The notes under the pieces: model-generated
Told to the model about the DNA's origin: nothing
Seen by the model: the letters and a program-made list of their open reading frames with translations, nothing else
Database searches by the model: none
In this document: positions 1 through 9,055 of the stretch, in pieces
Layout: each line of letters starts with the position of its first letter
Numbering within the stretch: the first letter of the stretch is position 1
Program-made: the position numbers and the translations under genes
Source of the DNA: Sphingomonadales bacterium Ga0077557
GTDB lineage: Bacteria; Pseudomonadota; Alphaproteobacteria; Sphingomonadales; Sphingomonadaceae
Length of the DNA stretch: 38,866 nucleotides
Assembly: GCA_001464615.1 (NCBI GenBank)
Contig: LNFI01000010.1
Location: forward strand, 1 to 38,866
Reading direction: 5' to 3'

Positions 1-73
1 CCCCAACCCGGCACCGCATCCTACACGGCAGTGACCAGCATACGATATCCCGCTAAGACGAGGGCGAACGGGG

Positions 74-94
74 TTTGGGTTGGTCCAATCCAAA
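74..94 (-). terminator. Possible weak hairpin after the RNA methyltransferase gene
   Basis: An 8-bp stem (74-81 with 87-94, one G-T pair) with a 5-nt loop lies just downstream of the leftward methyltransferase stop codon at 106-108. On the minus strand it is followed by a C-rich stretch, not a T-run, so it is not a classical rho-independent terminator. Nothing else was recognised in bases 1-105. Confidence 0.2.
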
Positions 95-105
95 GTGCTA
101 GACTT

Positions 106-1308
106 TTACCCCTGGTGGCTGAATTTCGCCGCGAGTTCGATATGGGTCGACCAGCGGAACTGTCCGACAGGTTGGATCCAATCGAGCTGATACCCGCCAT
201 CACAGATGGTCTTTGCATCGCGCGCAAAGGTACTGGGATTACACGAAACATAGGCAAGCACCGGTGATTTGCTCGCCGCCAACCCGTCGGCCTGTTCCTT
301 GGCCCCGGCCCGCGGCGGATCGATCACGATGGCGTCAAAGCGGTCTAGTTCGGCGGGGGTCAGCGGTCGCCGATAAAGGTCGCGGTGATCGGCGAAGACC
401 GGCAATTGGGCGCGGGCGCCGGCGGCCTTGAGCGCGAACAGCGCGTCACGCCCAGCCTCTGCGGCATAGACTTTAGCGGCAGGCGCCAGCGCAAAGGTAA
501 AGGTACCTAGGCCGGCAAACAGATCAGCCACTGTGTTTGCTGCCCCGACTGCTTCCTGGACGGCGGCGACCAACGCCGCCTCACCCTCGGGCGTAGCCTG
601 CAGAAATGCCGCTGTCGGGAAGGGCACTGGCACGCCGCCAAGCGTGATGGTCGCGCCGAGCGGTTCCCAGCGCGTTTCAGGACCAAGGCCATTGTCGATC
701 GCAATCCGGGCAATGCCATGCGCGCCGCCAAAAGCGGAAATCGCCTCGGCTGCATCTAGCCCTTCGGCAGCAACCCCGGTGATCAGCATATCGACGCCCT
801 GATCGACGATGGTCAGCTGAATTTCCACCCGGCGCTTTGCCGTCATCAATCGGGCGAGCAGCACGCGCATGGGTTTCAGCAACCCGAACAGCACCGGATC
901 CAGAATCCAGCATGATTTCAGATCGACCAGATCATGGCTGCCCGCCTGGCTGAAGCCCAAAATCACCTGGTTCCCCTTGCGTTCGGCATGAAAGCTCGCG
1001 CGGCGGCGGCTATGCGGCGGGGACAACAAGGGCGCGCGGATCTGGGTCGTCAGCCCCTGAGAGGCGAGCGCCCCCGCGATCCGATCGACAATGAACTGCG
1101 CGTAGCTCTCGTCGTCGAGATGCTGCAACTGGCACCCGCCACAGCGCGGAAAATGCTGGCAGGGCGGTGGCTGGTGATGTGGGCCGGGTAGCACTTGGCC
1201 ATCGCTGGTCAGCGTATCGCCCGGCGCTGCGAGTGCCGCATGGCGGCCATCTGCCGTTACCCCCTCGCCCCGCCCGGCGACGCGCACGATGATGTTTTGA
1301 TCTGTCAT
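106..1308 (-). CDS. RlmD/TrmA-family RNA (uracil-5-)-methyltransferase
   Basis: 400 aa class I SAM-dependent methyltransferase that would put a methyl group on C5 of a uridine in rRNA or tRNA. The N-terminus is a short TRAM-like region. Cluster-type cysteines C50, C56, C59 and C133 fit the [4Fe-4S] site of RlmD (RumA) enzymes. The SAM-binding motif DLFAGLGTFTFAL is at about 262-274, motif IV IVIDPPRAGA at 327-336, the nucleophile C356 in YVSCNPSTFARD, and the probable base E391 in the C-terminal THIE. The start codon ATG overlaps the stop of the upstream nnr gene by 4 nt, so the two are translationally coupled. Whether the substrate is 23S rRNA or tRNA cannot be told from the sequence. Confidence 0.93.
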   Translation of the reverse strand: MTDQNIIVRVAGRGEGVTADGRHAALAAPGDTLTSDGQVLPGPHHQPPPCQHFPRCGGCQLQHLDDESYAQFIVDRIAGALASQGLTTQIRAPLLSPPHSRRRASFHAERKGNQVILGFSQAGSHDLVDLKSCWILDPVLFGLLKPMRVLLARLMTAKRRVEIQLTIVDQGVDMLITGVAAEGLDAAEAISAFGGAHGIARIAIDNGLGPETRWEPLGATITLGGVPVPFPTAAFLQATPEGEAALVAAVQEAVGAANTVADLFAGLGTFTFALAPAAKVYAAEAGRDALFALKAAGARAQLPVFADHRDLYRRPLTPAELDRFDAIVIDPPRAGAKEQADGLAASKSPVLAYVSCNPSTFARDAKTICDGGYQLDWIQPVGQFRWSTHIELAAKFSHQG

Positions 1309-2681
1309 ACCCCTCCCCTGACGGCGCTGAGCGCAAAAGCAAGGTCATCGGCAATGAAAGCACCCGCGCAGCGGCGGGCGGCGGCGGCATGCAGCCAGAC
1401 CCCGGCAGCGGCGGCGTCGATCGGCGGCAAGCCCGACGCCAACATCGCCGCAATCGCACCAGCAAGCACATCGCCGGTGCCCGCCGTCGACAGCCAGCTG
1501 CTGCCCGGTTCGGCCACGATCACTCGACCGTTTGGATCGGCAATGACGGTATCTGCACCCTTGAACACCACCACCGCACCGCTGCGCCGCGCCGCATCCC
1601 TGGTCCGGTCGATCTTGCTACCTACGCCTGGGCCAAACAAAGCGGCGAATTCCCCCGCATGTGGCGTCAGGATCATCGGCAAGCGGCGTGTGGCAAGCTG
1701 ATCAACGCTCACCAGATGCAGCGCATCGCCATCGATCAGCAATTTATGGGCAGTGGATAGCGCATCCGCCAGTTTTGCCCGGGCAACCTCGTCGCGCCCA
1801 AGCCCGGGCCCAATCACCAAAGCGCCGATCCTGGGTTCGGCCAGCGTTGTCGCGCTGAGCGGCCGATGGACCAGCGCGTGCGGCCCGCCGCCCTCTCCAC
1901 CCAGCACAGTGACATGGCCCGCGCCGCTGCGCAGGGCGGCAATGGCGGCAAGCAGTCCCGCTCCTGCCATCGCCCCGCTGATCACCGCGACCATCCCGCG
2001 CGAATATTTGTGCGCCTCTGGCGGCGGTGGGCCGAGCACCGGCGGTGCCAGGACCGTCGTCGTTCCCGGCAGGTCCAGGCCTAGATCAACCACATCAATC
2101 ATCCCGCACAAGCTGGCCGATGGCTGGAGCAGATGGCTCAGCTTCACAGCGCCAAGTGCGACGGTGCGATCAAAGGCTGGCACCGCGCCCAGCAGCATGC
2201 CGTCATCGCTGGCAACACCACTGGGCAAATCGACCGCAATCGAGATTTCTGCTGCGGCGACGAGCCGGACCAGCGCCGCCGCAATCGCAGGATCAATTGC
2301 CCGCATCAGTCCCGTCCCAAACAGGCAATCGACCAACACCGGCGCGGGCGCAGCGTCAGCCAACGCCTCAACCGGGCCATGCCAGGCGGCACGCGCGCGG
2401 ATCGCCGAATCGGTACGCGGCGCTGCAATGGCGGCAACCCGCACCGACAGCCCAGCCTCGGCCAACCGACACGCAGCGACATAACCATCGCCGCCGTTGT
2501 TGCCGGGACCACAAATGACCAAAACGCGCCGACCGTTCGCCTGCTGGGCGACGATATCCGCGACCCCCGCCCCGGCCTGCGCCATCAGATCATCAACGCT
2601 GCGGCCTGCCGCGATTGCCTGATCCTCGACGGCGCGCATTTCGGTCGCCGTGACGATCGGCAAACCGGCAATCAGCGTCAT
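1305..2681 (-). CDS. nnr: Bifunctional NAD(P)H-hydrate repair enzyme Nnr
   Basis: 458 aa, the usual length for the fused enzyme. The N-terminal YjeF_N domain (about 1-205) carries the epimerase motif GPGNNGGDG at 58-66. The C-terminal carbohydrate-kinase-like domain (about 220-458) carries AGTGDVL at 400-406, where D404 is the expected catalytic aspartate of the ADP-dependent hydrate dehydratase. Together they epimerise and dehydrate damaged NADHX/NADPHX back to NAD(P)H in the cytosol. The gene overlaps its neighbours by 4 nt on both sides (lipoprotein gene upstream, RNA methyltransferase downstream), indicating one leftward transcript. Confidence 0.95.
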   Translation of the reverse strand: MTLIAGLPIVTATEMRAVEDQAIAAGRSVDDLMAQAGAGVADIVAQQANGRRVLVICGPGNNGGDGYVAACRLAEAGLSVRVAAIAAPRTDSAIRARAAWHGPVEALADAAPAPVLVDCLFGTGLMRAIDPAIAAALVRLVAAAEISIAVDLPSGVASDDGMLLGAVPAFDRTVALGAVKLSHLLQPSASLCGMIDVVDLGLDLPGTTTVLAPPVLGPPPPEAHKYSRGMVAVISGAMAGAGLLAAIAALRSGAGHVTVLGGEGGGPHALVHRPLSATTLAEPRIGALVIGPGLGRDEVARAKLADALSTAHKLLIDGDALHLVSVDQLATRRLPMILTPHAGEFAALFGPGVGSKIDRTRDAARRSGAVVVFKGADTVIADPNGRVIVAEPGSSWLSTAGTGDVLAGAIAAMLASGLPPIDAAAAGVWLHAAAARRCAGAFIADDLAFALSAVRGGV

Positions 2682-3091
2682 GGTGCGGGTGGCGTTGGTC
2701 GGCCAATCGTCGCAGGCAAACGATAACGATCGCCGCCCAGGGCCACTTCAATCTGGTCTTTGCCCAACACCGTCACGTGCGCCGCCTCCGCGCCGTCGGC
2801 AGCGATCAAGCCGCGCCCGTCCGTCGTCACGCGGAAACGATGAAAACCGCCATCGGGATGCCGAATCGTCAACAACAGTCCCTGATCATCCGTCTCCCGC
2901 TCAACCGTGCAGGTCGCGGCAAAAACATCGCTCCCCCGCCGCGCGCAGACGATATGCGCGGGATTGTGATCAACGATCGCTTTGGGCGCGGTCGTACTGG
3001 TTGTCACCGGCGCTGAAATTGGCGTCGTCCCGTCGCAGCTGGCAAGCATCGGGACGGCCAGGCCGAACAAGAACTGGTAACGGCGGATCAT
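2678..3091 (-). CDS. Small putative lipoprotein, unknown function
   Basis: 137 aa. The N-terminus (MIRRYQFLFGLAVPMLASCD) is a type II signal peptide: two arginines, a hydrophobic stretch and a lipobox MLASC with the lipidated cysteine at 19. The mature part has three further cysteines and a compact basic/acidic beta-type sequence; no family was recognised. The stop overlaps the start of nnr (ATGA), so it is probably co-transcribed. A role in the envelope is implied only by the signal peptide. Confidence 0.8.
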   Translation of the reverse strand: MIRRYQFLFGLAVPMLASCDGTTPISAPVTTSTTAPKAIVDHNPAHIVCARRGSDVFAATCTVERETDDQGLLLTIRHPDGGFHRFRVTTDGRGLIAADGAEAAHVTVLGKDQIEVALGGDRYRLPATIGRPTPPAP

Positions 3092-3100
3092 TGCCTGACG

Positions 3101-3811
3101 CTAGGCGGACTGAATCGCTTGAGCAATGCCCGACAGAACCGGCGCAATCACGCCAGCCCAGTGGTCGACGCCGGACGGGTGATCAATCAACTCATTGCGC
3201 AGTTCAATCGCAAAGCTGGCAATGCCATTCCCCTCGCCGTGGCGATTGAGCGTCATATTCAGATCGCGACCGGAATAAGGCTGATTATCGCCCGTCACCA
3301 CGCCAACACGCTGGAACGCTGCAATTGCTCGATGGGCGGCCGGAGTGTCGCGATTGTACAAAATGCCAATCTCCCACGGGCGCGGCGCACTGCCACTCTC
3401 CAGCGCGGGCGTGAAGCTGTGGATCGAGACGAGCAGGCGTGGCCGATAGCTGCCGATCATCTCGCCAAGCGCGCGATGATAGGGCGCGTGGTAGCGTGCA
3501 ATCCGATCAAACCGATCCGCGCCGACATTGCCGGGAATAGAGTGGCCATCGCTAATTTCAGGCACCAAACCGGCATGATCCGGCGGCCGGTGGAAATCGA
3601 TCACCAGCCGCGACACCGTCGCCAGGATTGCTGGTGCGCCGAGCTGCGCCGCCAACGCGCGCGTCATTAACGCAGCGCCAATGTCGATGGCGATATGTTT
3701 GTCGAGTAAGGCAGCGGCAATCCCCAGGTCGATGCCGGGCGGCACGCTGTTGGACGCGTGGTCGCAAATCAGCAAAATCGGGCCATGGCCGGCGATGATT
3801 TCCGGCGTCAT
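3101..3811 (-). CDS. N-formylglutamate amidohydrolase family protein
   Basis: 236 aa from the ATG at 3811. The FGase motif LLICDHASNSVPPG lies near the N-terminus, followed by DIGAALMTRALAAQL, LVIDFHRPPD and LVSIHSFTP, all typical of the family that hydrolyses N-formylglutamate or related N-acyl amino acids. The reading frame stays open to 3904, but the extra 31 residues would be encoded across a perfect hairpin and do not resemble the family, so the internal ATG is preferred even though no good Shine-Dalgarno precedes it. No histidine-degradation genes are adjacent, so a role in histidine catabolism is not supported by context. Confidence 0.85.
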   Translation of the reverse strand: MTPEIIAGHGPILLICDHASNSVPPGIDLGIAAALLDKHIAIDIGAALMTRALAAQLGAPAILATVSRLVIDFHRPPDHAGLVPEISDGHSIPGNVGADRFDRIARYHAPYHRALGEMIGSYRPRLLVSIHSFTPALESGSAPRPWEIGILYNRDTPAAHRAIAAFQRVGVVTGDNQPYSGRDLNMTLNRHGEGNGIASFAIELRNELIDHPSGVDHWAGVIAPVLSGIAQAIQSA

Positions 3812-3841
3812 GGCACCGCGATCAGCAAGGAGGGAGTCTGG

Positions 3842-3872
3842 CGAAGGGTGGCGATGCAATCGCCACCCTTCG
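3842..3872. repeat. Perfect 14-bp inverted repeat between ispE and the FGase gene
   Basis: CGAAGGGTGGCGAT (3842-3855), a 3-nt loop and the exact complement (3859-3872). It lies in the 222-bp gap (3812-4033) between two leftward genes. No T-run follows on either strand, so a classical terminator is not clear; a rho-independent-like pause/processing hairpin or an extragenic palindrome is possible. No other feature was seen in the gap. Confidence 0.55.
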
Positions 3873-4033
3873 GCCCTGATAATGCCCGGGGAAACGGGGA
3901 CCATCCACGGACGCGGCGCTCAAGGCGACGGACCCGCTCACCCTTCAACGCAGCAAGGATCGGGCCAAACCCGGATTGCCGTTGATTGGGGCCAACACCG
4001 TCGCGCATAGTCCCAAAACGACACACAAAACTG

Positions 4034-4864
4034 TCACGCCAGTGCCGATTCGAGACACCACCAACCCGGCTGGGCCAGGGCAATAGTTGCGGCGGCGGCC
4101 TGCCGCGCTGCCACCGTTGCGAACAGGGCAAAACAGGTCGCCCCCGATCCCGACATTCGAGCGAGCATCACCCCTGGCTGCGCCTGCAATAGCGCCACGA
4201 CATCGCCAATCACTGGCGCCAGCGCGCGGGCGGGCGGCTCCAGATCATTTCGGCCAGCCATAGCGCGGGCAAGCAGATCGCCGGGGCCAATGCCACCGCG
4301 ATCCACCCCGTCCCAGGCCCGAAATACCGGCCCTGTCGAAACGGCAACGCCGGGGTTCACCAGCAGCACAGGGGTGTCGGACAGCCCCGCCACCGGGTCC
4401 AGTTGTTCGCCCTTGCCCGTGCCAACCGCGCTACGCCCGAGCAGGCAGGCCGGCACGTCGGCGCCCAGCGCTTCGGCAATCGTAAACAGCGCGGGGTCGT
4501 CAGTTGCCATGCCAGTCAATCGCGCAAGCGCGCGCAGGGTAGCCGCTGCGTCTGCTGATCCGCCGCCAATGCCCGAAGCAACCGGCAAATGCTTGTCGAG
4601 CACAATATCCAGCGGCCCCGGATCGCCAAATCGAGCCGAAAACAGCGATGCCGCGCGCAGGACCAGATTATCGCCCTCCCCCGCCAAGGCAGCAGCAAAT
4701 GGCCCCGTCACGCTAAACCGGGCCTCATCGGCACGGCGCAGGGTGATTGTGTCGCCATGCTGCAGAAAGGCAAACAGCGTCTCAAGTTCGTGATAGCCAT
4801 CCGGGCGCTTGCAGCGGACATGCAGGGCGAGGTTGATCTTGGCCGGAGCGCATTCGACAATCAT
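4034..4864 (-). CDS. ispE: 4-diphosphocytidyl-2-C-methyl-D-erythritol kinase
   Basis: 276 aa GHMP kinase. The N-terminal APAKINLALHV (6-16) holds the conserved lysine K9, and the ATP-binding glycine loop PVASGIGGGSADAA is at 94-107. LGADVPACLLG carries the conserved aspartate and GSGATCFALF is the C-terminal GHMP motif. It phosphorylates CDP-methylerythritol in the non-mevalonate isoprenoid pathway. The gene begins 9 nt after the stop of the upstream TPR gene, so the two are probably co-transcribed. Confidence 0.96.
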   Translation of the reverse strand: MIVECAPAKINLALHVRCKRPDGYHELETLFAFLQHGDTITLRRADEARFSVTGPFAAALAGEGDNLVLRAASLFSARFGDPGPLDIVLDKHLPVASGIGGGSADAAATLRALARLTGMATDDPALFTIAEALGADVPACLLGRSAVGTGKGEQLDPVAGLSDTPVLLVNPGVAVSTGPVFRAWDGVDRGGIGPGDLLARAMAGRNDLEPPARALAPVIGDVVALLQAQPGVMLARMSGSGATCFALFATVAARQAAAATIALAQPGWWCLESALA

Positions 4865-4873
4865 GATGGGATC

Positions 4874-6511
4874 TCAGCGGGCGACAAGGCCGTGGGCAAT
4901 TTTGGCGACGATCCGATCGGCATCGGCGTCTTTGGCGAGCAGCGCTGCTGCCTGCCAAGCATAACGGGCTTCATAGCGTCGCCCCGCCTTCCAATAGACG
5001 TCGCCAAGATGCTCATTAATGGCGCTGTTGGCCGGCTCCCCTTTTGCTGCCGTTTCCAGCAAGGGAAGGGCGCGCATCGTTTCGCCCTGGAGGAAATAGG
5101 CCCAGGCCAGCGAATCAAGGATCGACAAATCCTGTGGCCGCAGCATGCTGGCGCGCTCCAGCAGCTTCCCCGCCACGCTCAGGTCGCCGCCATGTTCTAG
5201 CAAGCCATAGCCAAGATAGTTAAGCGCAACCGCTTCGTCAGGGGCAAGCGCCACGGCCTTTTCAAGCATGGTTTTGGCCAGCGGCCATTTCCCGGAACGG
5301 TCCAGCGCGCTGCCCAACTGCAGGTACAGCACCCAATCCGCTGCTGCCCGGTCGCGATCGATGGCCCGTTGATAGGCACCAACAGCGGCCTCTGCACGCC
5401 CTGCTTCGATCAACAAATCAGCATAACGGCGGAAATCGCTGATCGTAGCGCTGGGTGCCTCCGCAAGCGCGGCGGCAGCGGCAAGCGCGGCACTGGCATC
5501 ACCGGATTTATGCAGCAGCTCAACCCGTTCGGCTTCCGCGACCTGATAAAACGCATTACCCGGCGCGATCGCGGTAAGGACGGTGAGTGCATGGTCCGGC
5601 GCATTGTCACGCGCCAAAGCGCTGGCGAGCAGCAAGCGCACCCGATCATTACCTGGGTCTATCCGCAGCGCCGCCCGCGCGATCACAATCAACAAGCGCG
5701 ACGCTTCGCCATCGTTAAGGTCGCTCGCCAGGCGGGTGAGGAGATAGGAAATACCCAGCGCCGTGCTGGCGGCACGCCCCGCCCCCAAATTGTTCCGCAC
5801 CGCCACGACGGAGGGATCATTGCCAACAAGCAGTAATCGTGCGGCGTCAGGCTGGCCAGCTTTGGCAAATAACTGGGCGGCGGTAATGCGCAAATCGACT
5901 TGATTGCCATCGGCACGCAGCAGCACGGCGAGCAGATCATTGGCCTCCGCCGTCTTGCCAGCAGCAATCAGCATCAGCGCCCGGCTTTCCTGCGCATAAC
6001 GCCGGGCAATTGCGTTCGTCCCAGCGGCATCAAGCGCTGCCATTGCTGCCTTGGGATTATCAAACGCCGCCCAAGCGCGGAACGACGACACAAGAAAGCT
6101 CAGCGCACCCGTCTTCACCCGCTCAATCGCGGACTGTGTCGCGGTTGCATCCCCGGCAAGGCCAGCTTCAGCGAGCGCGAGAATCGCCGCGTCGCCCGGG
6201 GCCATGTCAGCCCGTTCCAGCACGGAACGCGCGCGGTTGAGCAAGGTGAAGTCACCCGCCGAAACCGCGACACGATAGGCGCGTATCGCAATCACCGCAT
6301 CGTCAGGCGCCGCCATCAAGGCGAGAGCATAGCCGTCTGCCGCAACGCCCACCTTGCCATCGGAATCAGCAGCACGCGCGCGGAGATACGCGGACAGGAC
6401 CTGTGGATTGCTCTCCGCCAGTGCTGGCATTGGCGCGCCGAACATCAGCACGCCAATGGCTAGGAGCTTACATGTTCGGATAGGTAGGCCCTCCGCCGCC
6501 TTCAGGGACAA
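4874..6511 (-). CDS. Exported tetratricopeptide-repeat protein
   Basis: 545 aa. A signal peptide is visible (basic residues K4, R12, K15, then LLAIGVLMFGAPMPALA and a likely cut after ALA near residue 32). The rest is helical repeats of TPR type from end to end; the clearest units are in the C-terminal third (LNYLGYGLLEHG, LDSLAWAYFLQG, NEHLGDVYWKAG). The chosen ATG lies 44 nt inside the end of the ETF-QO gene; a start nearer the junction (GTG) would remove the charged part of the signal peptide. Likely a periplasmic scaffold or chaperone; partner unknown. Confidence 0.85.
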   Translation of the reverse strand: MSLKAAEGLPIRTCKLLAIGVLMFGAPMPALAESNPQVLSAYLRARAADSDGKVGVAADGYALALMAAPDDAVIAIRAYRVAVSAGDFTLLNRARSVLERADMAPGDAAILALAEAGLAGDATATQSAIERVKTGALSFLVSSFRAWAAFDNPKAAMAALDAAGTNAIARRYAQESRALMLIAAGKTAEANDLLAVLLRADGNQVDLRITAAQLFAKAGQPDAARLLLVGNDPSVVAVRNNLGAGRAASTALGISYLLTRLASDLNDGEASRLLIVIARAALRIDPGNDRVRLLLASALARDNAPDHALTVLTAIAPGNAFYQVAEAERVELLHKSGDASAALAAAAALAEAPSATISDFRRYADLLIEAGRAEAAVGAYQRAIDRDRAAADWVLYLQLGSALDRSGKWPLAKTMLEKAVALAPDEAVALNYLGYGLLEHGGDLSVAGKLLERASMLRPQDLSILDSLAWAYFLQGETMRALPLLETAAKGEPANSAINEHLGDVYWKAGRRYEARYAWQAAALLAKDADADRIVAKIAHGLVAR

Positions 6512-8123
6512 CCCAATTGATATTCTGGGTTGGGTCCTTGATGTCGCAGGTTTTGCAATGAACGCAATTCTGCGCGTTGATCACGAACTTTGGATCACCC
6601 GTTTCCTCACCCACCACTTCATAGACACCGGCCGGGCAATAACGCTGGGCGGGCTCGTCATACATGGGCAGATTATAGGCGATCGGAACCGACGGGTCCT
6701 TAAGCTGAAGATGGACCGGCTGGTCCTCCTCATGATTGGTGTTCGACAAGAACACCGAGGAAAGCCGATCGAAGCTGAAGATACCATCGGGCTTCGGGTA
6801 ATCGATCTTGGGCACCAGGTCCTTGCGCCACATCTCTTCGTGATTGGCGTGATGGCCAAGCGTGAAGGGCATTTTCACGCCCCAGCTTTCCAGCCACATC
6901 GTCGCCGTCGCCAGCGCGGCGCCCGCCAACATCCCAAACTTCTCGATCAGCGGCAGCGCATTGCGGACCACCGACAATTCCTTGTGAACCCAGCTTTTTT
7001 CAAAAGCGGCCGGATAGGCAGTCAGCTGATCACTGGTGCGGCCTTCGGCAATGGCAGCAAAGGCGGCTTCAGCGGCCATCATGCCCGATTTCATCGCCGT
7101 ATGGCTGCCCTTGATGCGCGGCACGTTCAGGAAGCCTGCCGAGCAGCCGATCAGCGCGCCGCCGGGAAAGATCAGCCTGGGTATGGCCTGCAAGCCGCCA
7201 TCGCTGATCGCCCGCGCGCCATAAGATACGCGCTTGCCGCCCTTCAGAATTGCCGCAATCGACGGGTGAGTCTTCCAGCGCTGCATCTCCTGAAACGGCG
7301 AAAGATGCGGATTGCTATAGCTCAGCCACGTGACCAGCCCCAAGGCAACCTGGCCATTGGCCTGATGATAAAGGAACGCGCCGCCATTGGCATTGTCATT
7401 GAGCGGCCACCCTTGCGTGTGGAGCACCCGACCGGGGACATGATTTTCGGGCGCGATGTCCCACAGTTCCTTGATGCCGATGCCGTAGACCTGCGGCTCA
7501 CTGTCCTTGGCAAGATCAAACTGGCGGATCAGCTGTTTGGACAGGTGCCCGCGCACGCCTTCAGCAAAGAAGGTGTATTTGGCGTGCAGCTCAAGACCCG
7601 GCTGATAGTCGCCCTTGTGCGTGCCGTCACGGGCGATCCCCATATCGCCGGTCGCAACGCCCTTTACCGACCCATCGTCGTTGAAAAGAACTTCGGCCGC
7701 CGCAAAGCCAGGGAAAATTTCAACGCCTAGCCCCTCTGCCTGTTCGGCGAGCCAGCGGCATAAATTGCCAAGGCTGCCGGTATAGGTGCCGTGATTGTTG
7801 AGGAAAGCGGGGAGCAGCCAGTGCGGCACCTCGCGGTGACCCTTTTCGGTAAGGATCCAGTGGTGGTTTTCGGTGACCGGTGTCTCTGCCATCGGGCAGC
7901 CCGTTTCGCGCCAATCGGGCAGCAATTCATCAAGCGCAATTGGATCGACCACTGCGCCAGACAAGATATGCGCGCCGATCTCCGCCCCTTTTTCCAGAAC
8001 GCAGACTGAAATCTCGCTGTCTTGCGCACTGGCCAGCTGTTTCAATCGGATCGCTGCTGCCAGGCCGGCCGGCCCGCCACCAACAATCACAACATCATAC
8101 GGCATTGACTCGCGTTCACTCAT
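6468..8123 (-). CDS. Electron-transfer flavoprotein:ubiquinone oxidoreductase
   Basis: 551 aa from the ATG at 8123, which has a GGAG Shine-Dalgarno 6-9 nt upstream; an in-frame start at 8189 would add 22 unlikely residues. The FAD-binding motif VVIVGGGPAGLAAA is near residue 12. The C-terminal [4Fe-4S] ligands are C496 and C520/C523/C526 (CVHCKTC), followed by the family's DPTQNINWVVPEGGGGP tail. It passes electrons from ETF, reduced by acyl-CoA and other dehydrogenases, to membrane ubiquinone. It is divergent from the UDG-like gene at 8240. Confidence 0.96.
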   Translation of the reverse strand: MSERESMPYDVVIVGGGPAGLAAAIRLKQLASAQDSEISVCVLEKGAEIGAHILSGAVVDPIALDELLPDWRETGCPMAETPVTENHHWILTEKGHREVPHWLLPAFLNNHGTYTGSLGNLCRWLAEQAEGLGVEIFPGFAAAEVLFNDDGSVKGVATGDMGIARDGTHKGDYQPGLELHAKYTFFAEGVRGHLSKQLIRQFDLAKDSEPQVYGIGIKELWDIAPENHVPGRVLHTQGWPLNDNANGGAFLYHQANGQVALGLVTWLSYSNPHLSPFQEMQRWKTHPSIAAILKGGKRVSYGARAISDGGLQAIPRLIFPGGALIGCSAGFLNVPRIKGSHTAMKSGMMAAEAAFAAIAEGRTSDQLTAYPAAFEKSWVHKELSVVRNALPLIEKFGMLAGAALATATMWLESWGVKMPFTLGHHANHEEMWRKDLVPKIDYPKPDGIFSFDRLSSVFLSNTNHEEDQPVHLQLKDPSVPIAYNLPMYDEPAQRYCPAGVYEVVGEETGDPKFVINAQNCVHCKTCDIKDPTQNINWVVPEGGGGPTYPNM

Positions 8124-8202
8124 GATCGTCTCCATCAGGGACGCCACCGGGGCCTGTCGTCGCGTTCCGGCAACGTCCTGTCCATTCACGCGTGCCCGCG
8201 AA

Positions 8203-8231
8203 TTGACCGCGCCGTCAACCGCGACTTTATG
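8203..8231 (+). promoter_or_regulatory. Possible sigma70-type promoter for the UDG-like operon
   Basis: TTGACC (8203-8208), a 17-nt spacer and TTTATG (8226-8231) lie in the divergent gap 8124-8239. Transcription would begin only a few bases before the ATG at 8240, giving a nearly leaderless mRNA. The -10 match is modest, so this is tentative. Confidence 0.3.
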
Positions 8232-8239
8232 GAATTATC

Positions 8240-9055
8240 ATGGGGGCAGAACAAAAATTCGATTGGGCGACAAGCGCGGCAAGCACACTGGACTGGTGGC
8301 GCGAGGCCGGCGTCGACACCATGATCGCCGAAGAGCCCCGTAACTGGCTTGCCCCCGCGCCTGTCCCATTGGCTGTCCCTGCTGCTGTCCGCGCGCCAGC
8401 TTTAGCGGCCGGAGACTCATCTGCCGTTCGCCAACCCGTCCAAGCCAATGGCGCCGCCGCGCCCATTATGCCCGCGCGCGCCTTGCCCCCGATGCCGACA
8501 ACACTCGCCGCCTTCGATGCCTGGCGACGGGGGCCTGATGCGCCCGATGCCGATTGGCCGGGCAGCCATGTTTTTGCCCAAGGATCATCGCAGCCGAAGC
8601 TGGCCGTCATCGTCGAAATGCCCGAGCGTGAAGATGGCGAGGCCGACATGTTGCTCAGCGGCGTGGTCGGCAAGCTGTTCGACCGGATGCTCGCCGCCAT
8701 TGGTCACGACCGAACCACTATCCTGCTCCTCCCCATGTGTACCGCGCGGCCCAGCACCGGCCGAATCCCGGCTGAGTCGCTGGCCGCGCTTGAGGCAACG
8801 CTGCGGCATCATGTGATGCTGGCCGCGCCAAAACGGGTTTTATTGTTCGGCAATGCGGTCAGCCGTGCGCTGATCGGGGCAGACATTGCCGAAAGTCGCG
8901 GGACTTTACGGACAGTTAACCAGGAAGATAGACAACAGGCACCGTCGATTCAGGCCGTTGCGAGCTATCGTCCGCGATTCTTGCTCGAACGCCCGGCCGC
9001 CAAGGCCGAGGCCTGGAAAGATTTACTGTTGCTGATCCAGGGGATCGATGCGTGA
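8240..9055 (+). CDS. Uracil-DNA glycosylase superfamily-like protein, active-site motifs degenerate
   Basis: 271 aa. The N-terminal ~90 residues are proline/alanine-rich. The C-terminal half has the UDG-fold layout: LAVIVEMPEREDGEAD where family-4 enzymes have GEAPG..ED, then GKLFDRMLAAIGHD, then a CTARP loop where the family has N.xKCRPP, and at the end ASYRPRFLLERPAAKAEAWKDL where the family has HPSxLLR. The key Gly, Asn and His positions are replaced and the four Fe-S cysteines are not apparent, so glycosylase activity is doubtful. Its last bases overlap the GTG start of the lytic transglycosylase gene (GTGA). Confidence 0.7.
   Translation: MGAEQKFDWATSAASTLDWWREAGVDTMIAEEPRNWLAPAPVPLAVPAAVRAPALAAGDSSAVRQPVQANGAAAPIMPARALPPMPTTLAAFDAWRRGPDAPDADWPGSHVFAQGSSQPKLAVIVEMPEREDGEADMLLSGVVGKLFDRMLAAIGHDRTTILLLPMCTARPSTGRIPAESLAALEATLRHHVMLAAPKRVLLFGNAVSRALIGADIAESRGTLRTVNQEDRQQAPSIQAVASYRPRFLLERPAAKAEAWKDLLLLIQGIDA

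Noticed and set aside
31..267. Rightward open frame at the window's left edge
   Set aside because: It is mostly antisense to the RNA methyltransferase gene and shows no motif.
1753..2484. Long rightward open frame of 243 codons
   Set aside because: It is antisense to nnr, Ser/Pro/Ala-rich, without motifs; a typical high-GC shadow frame.
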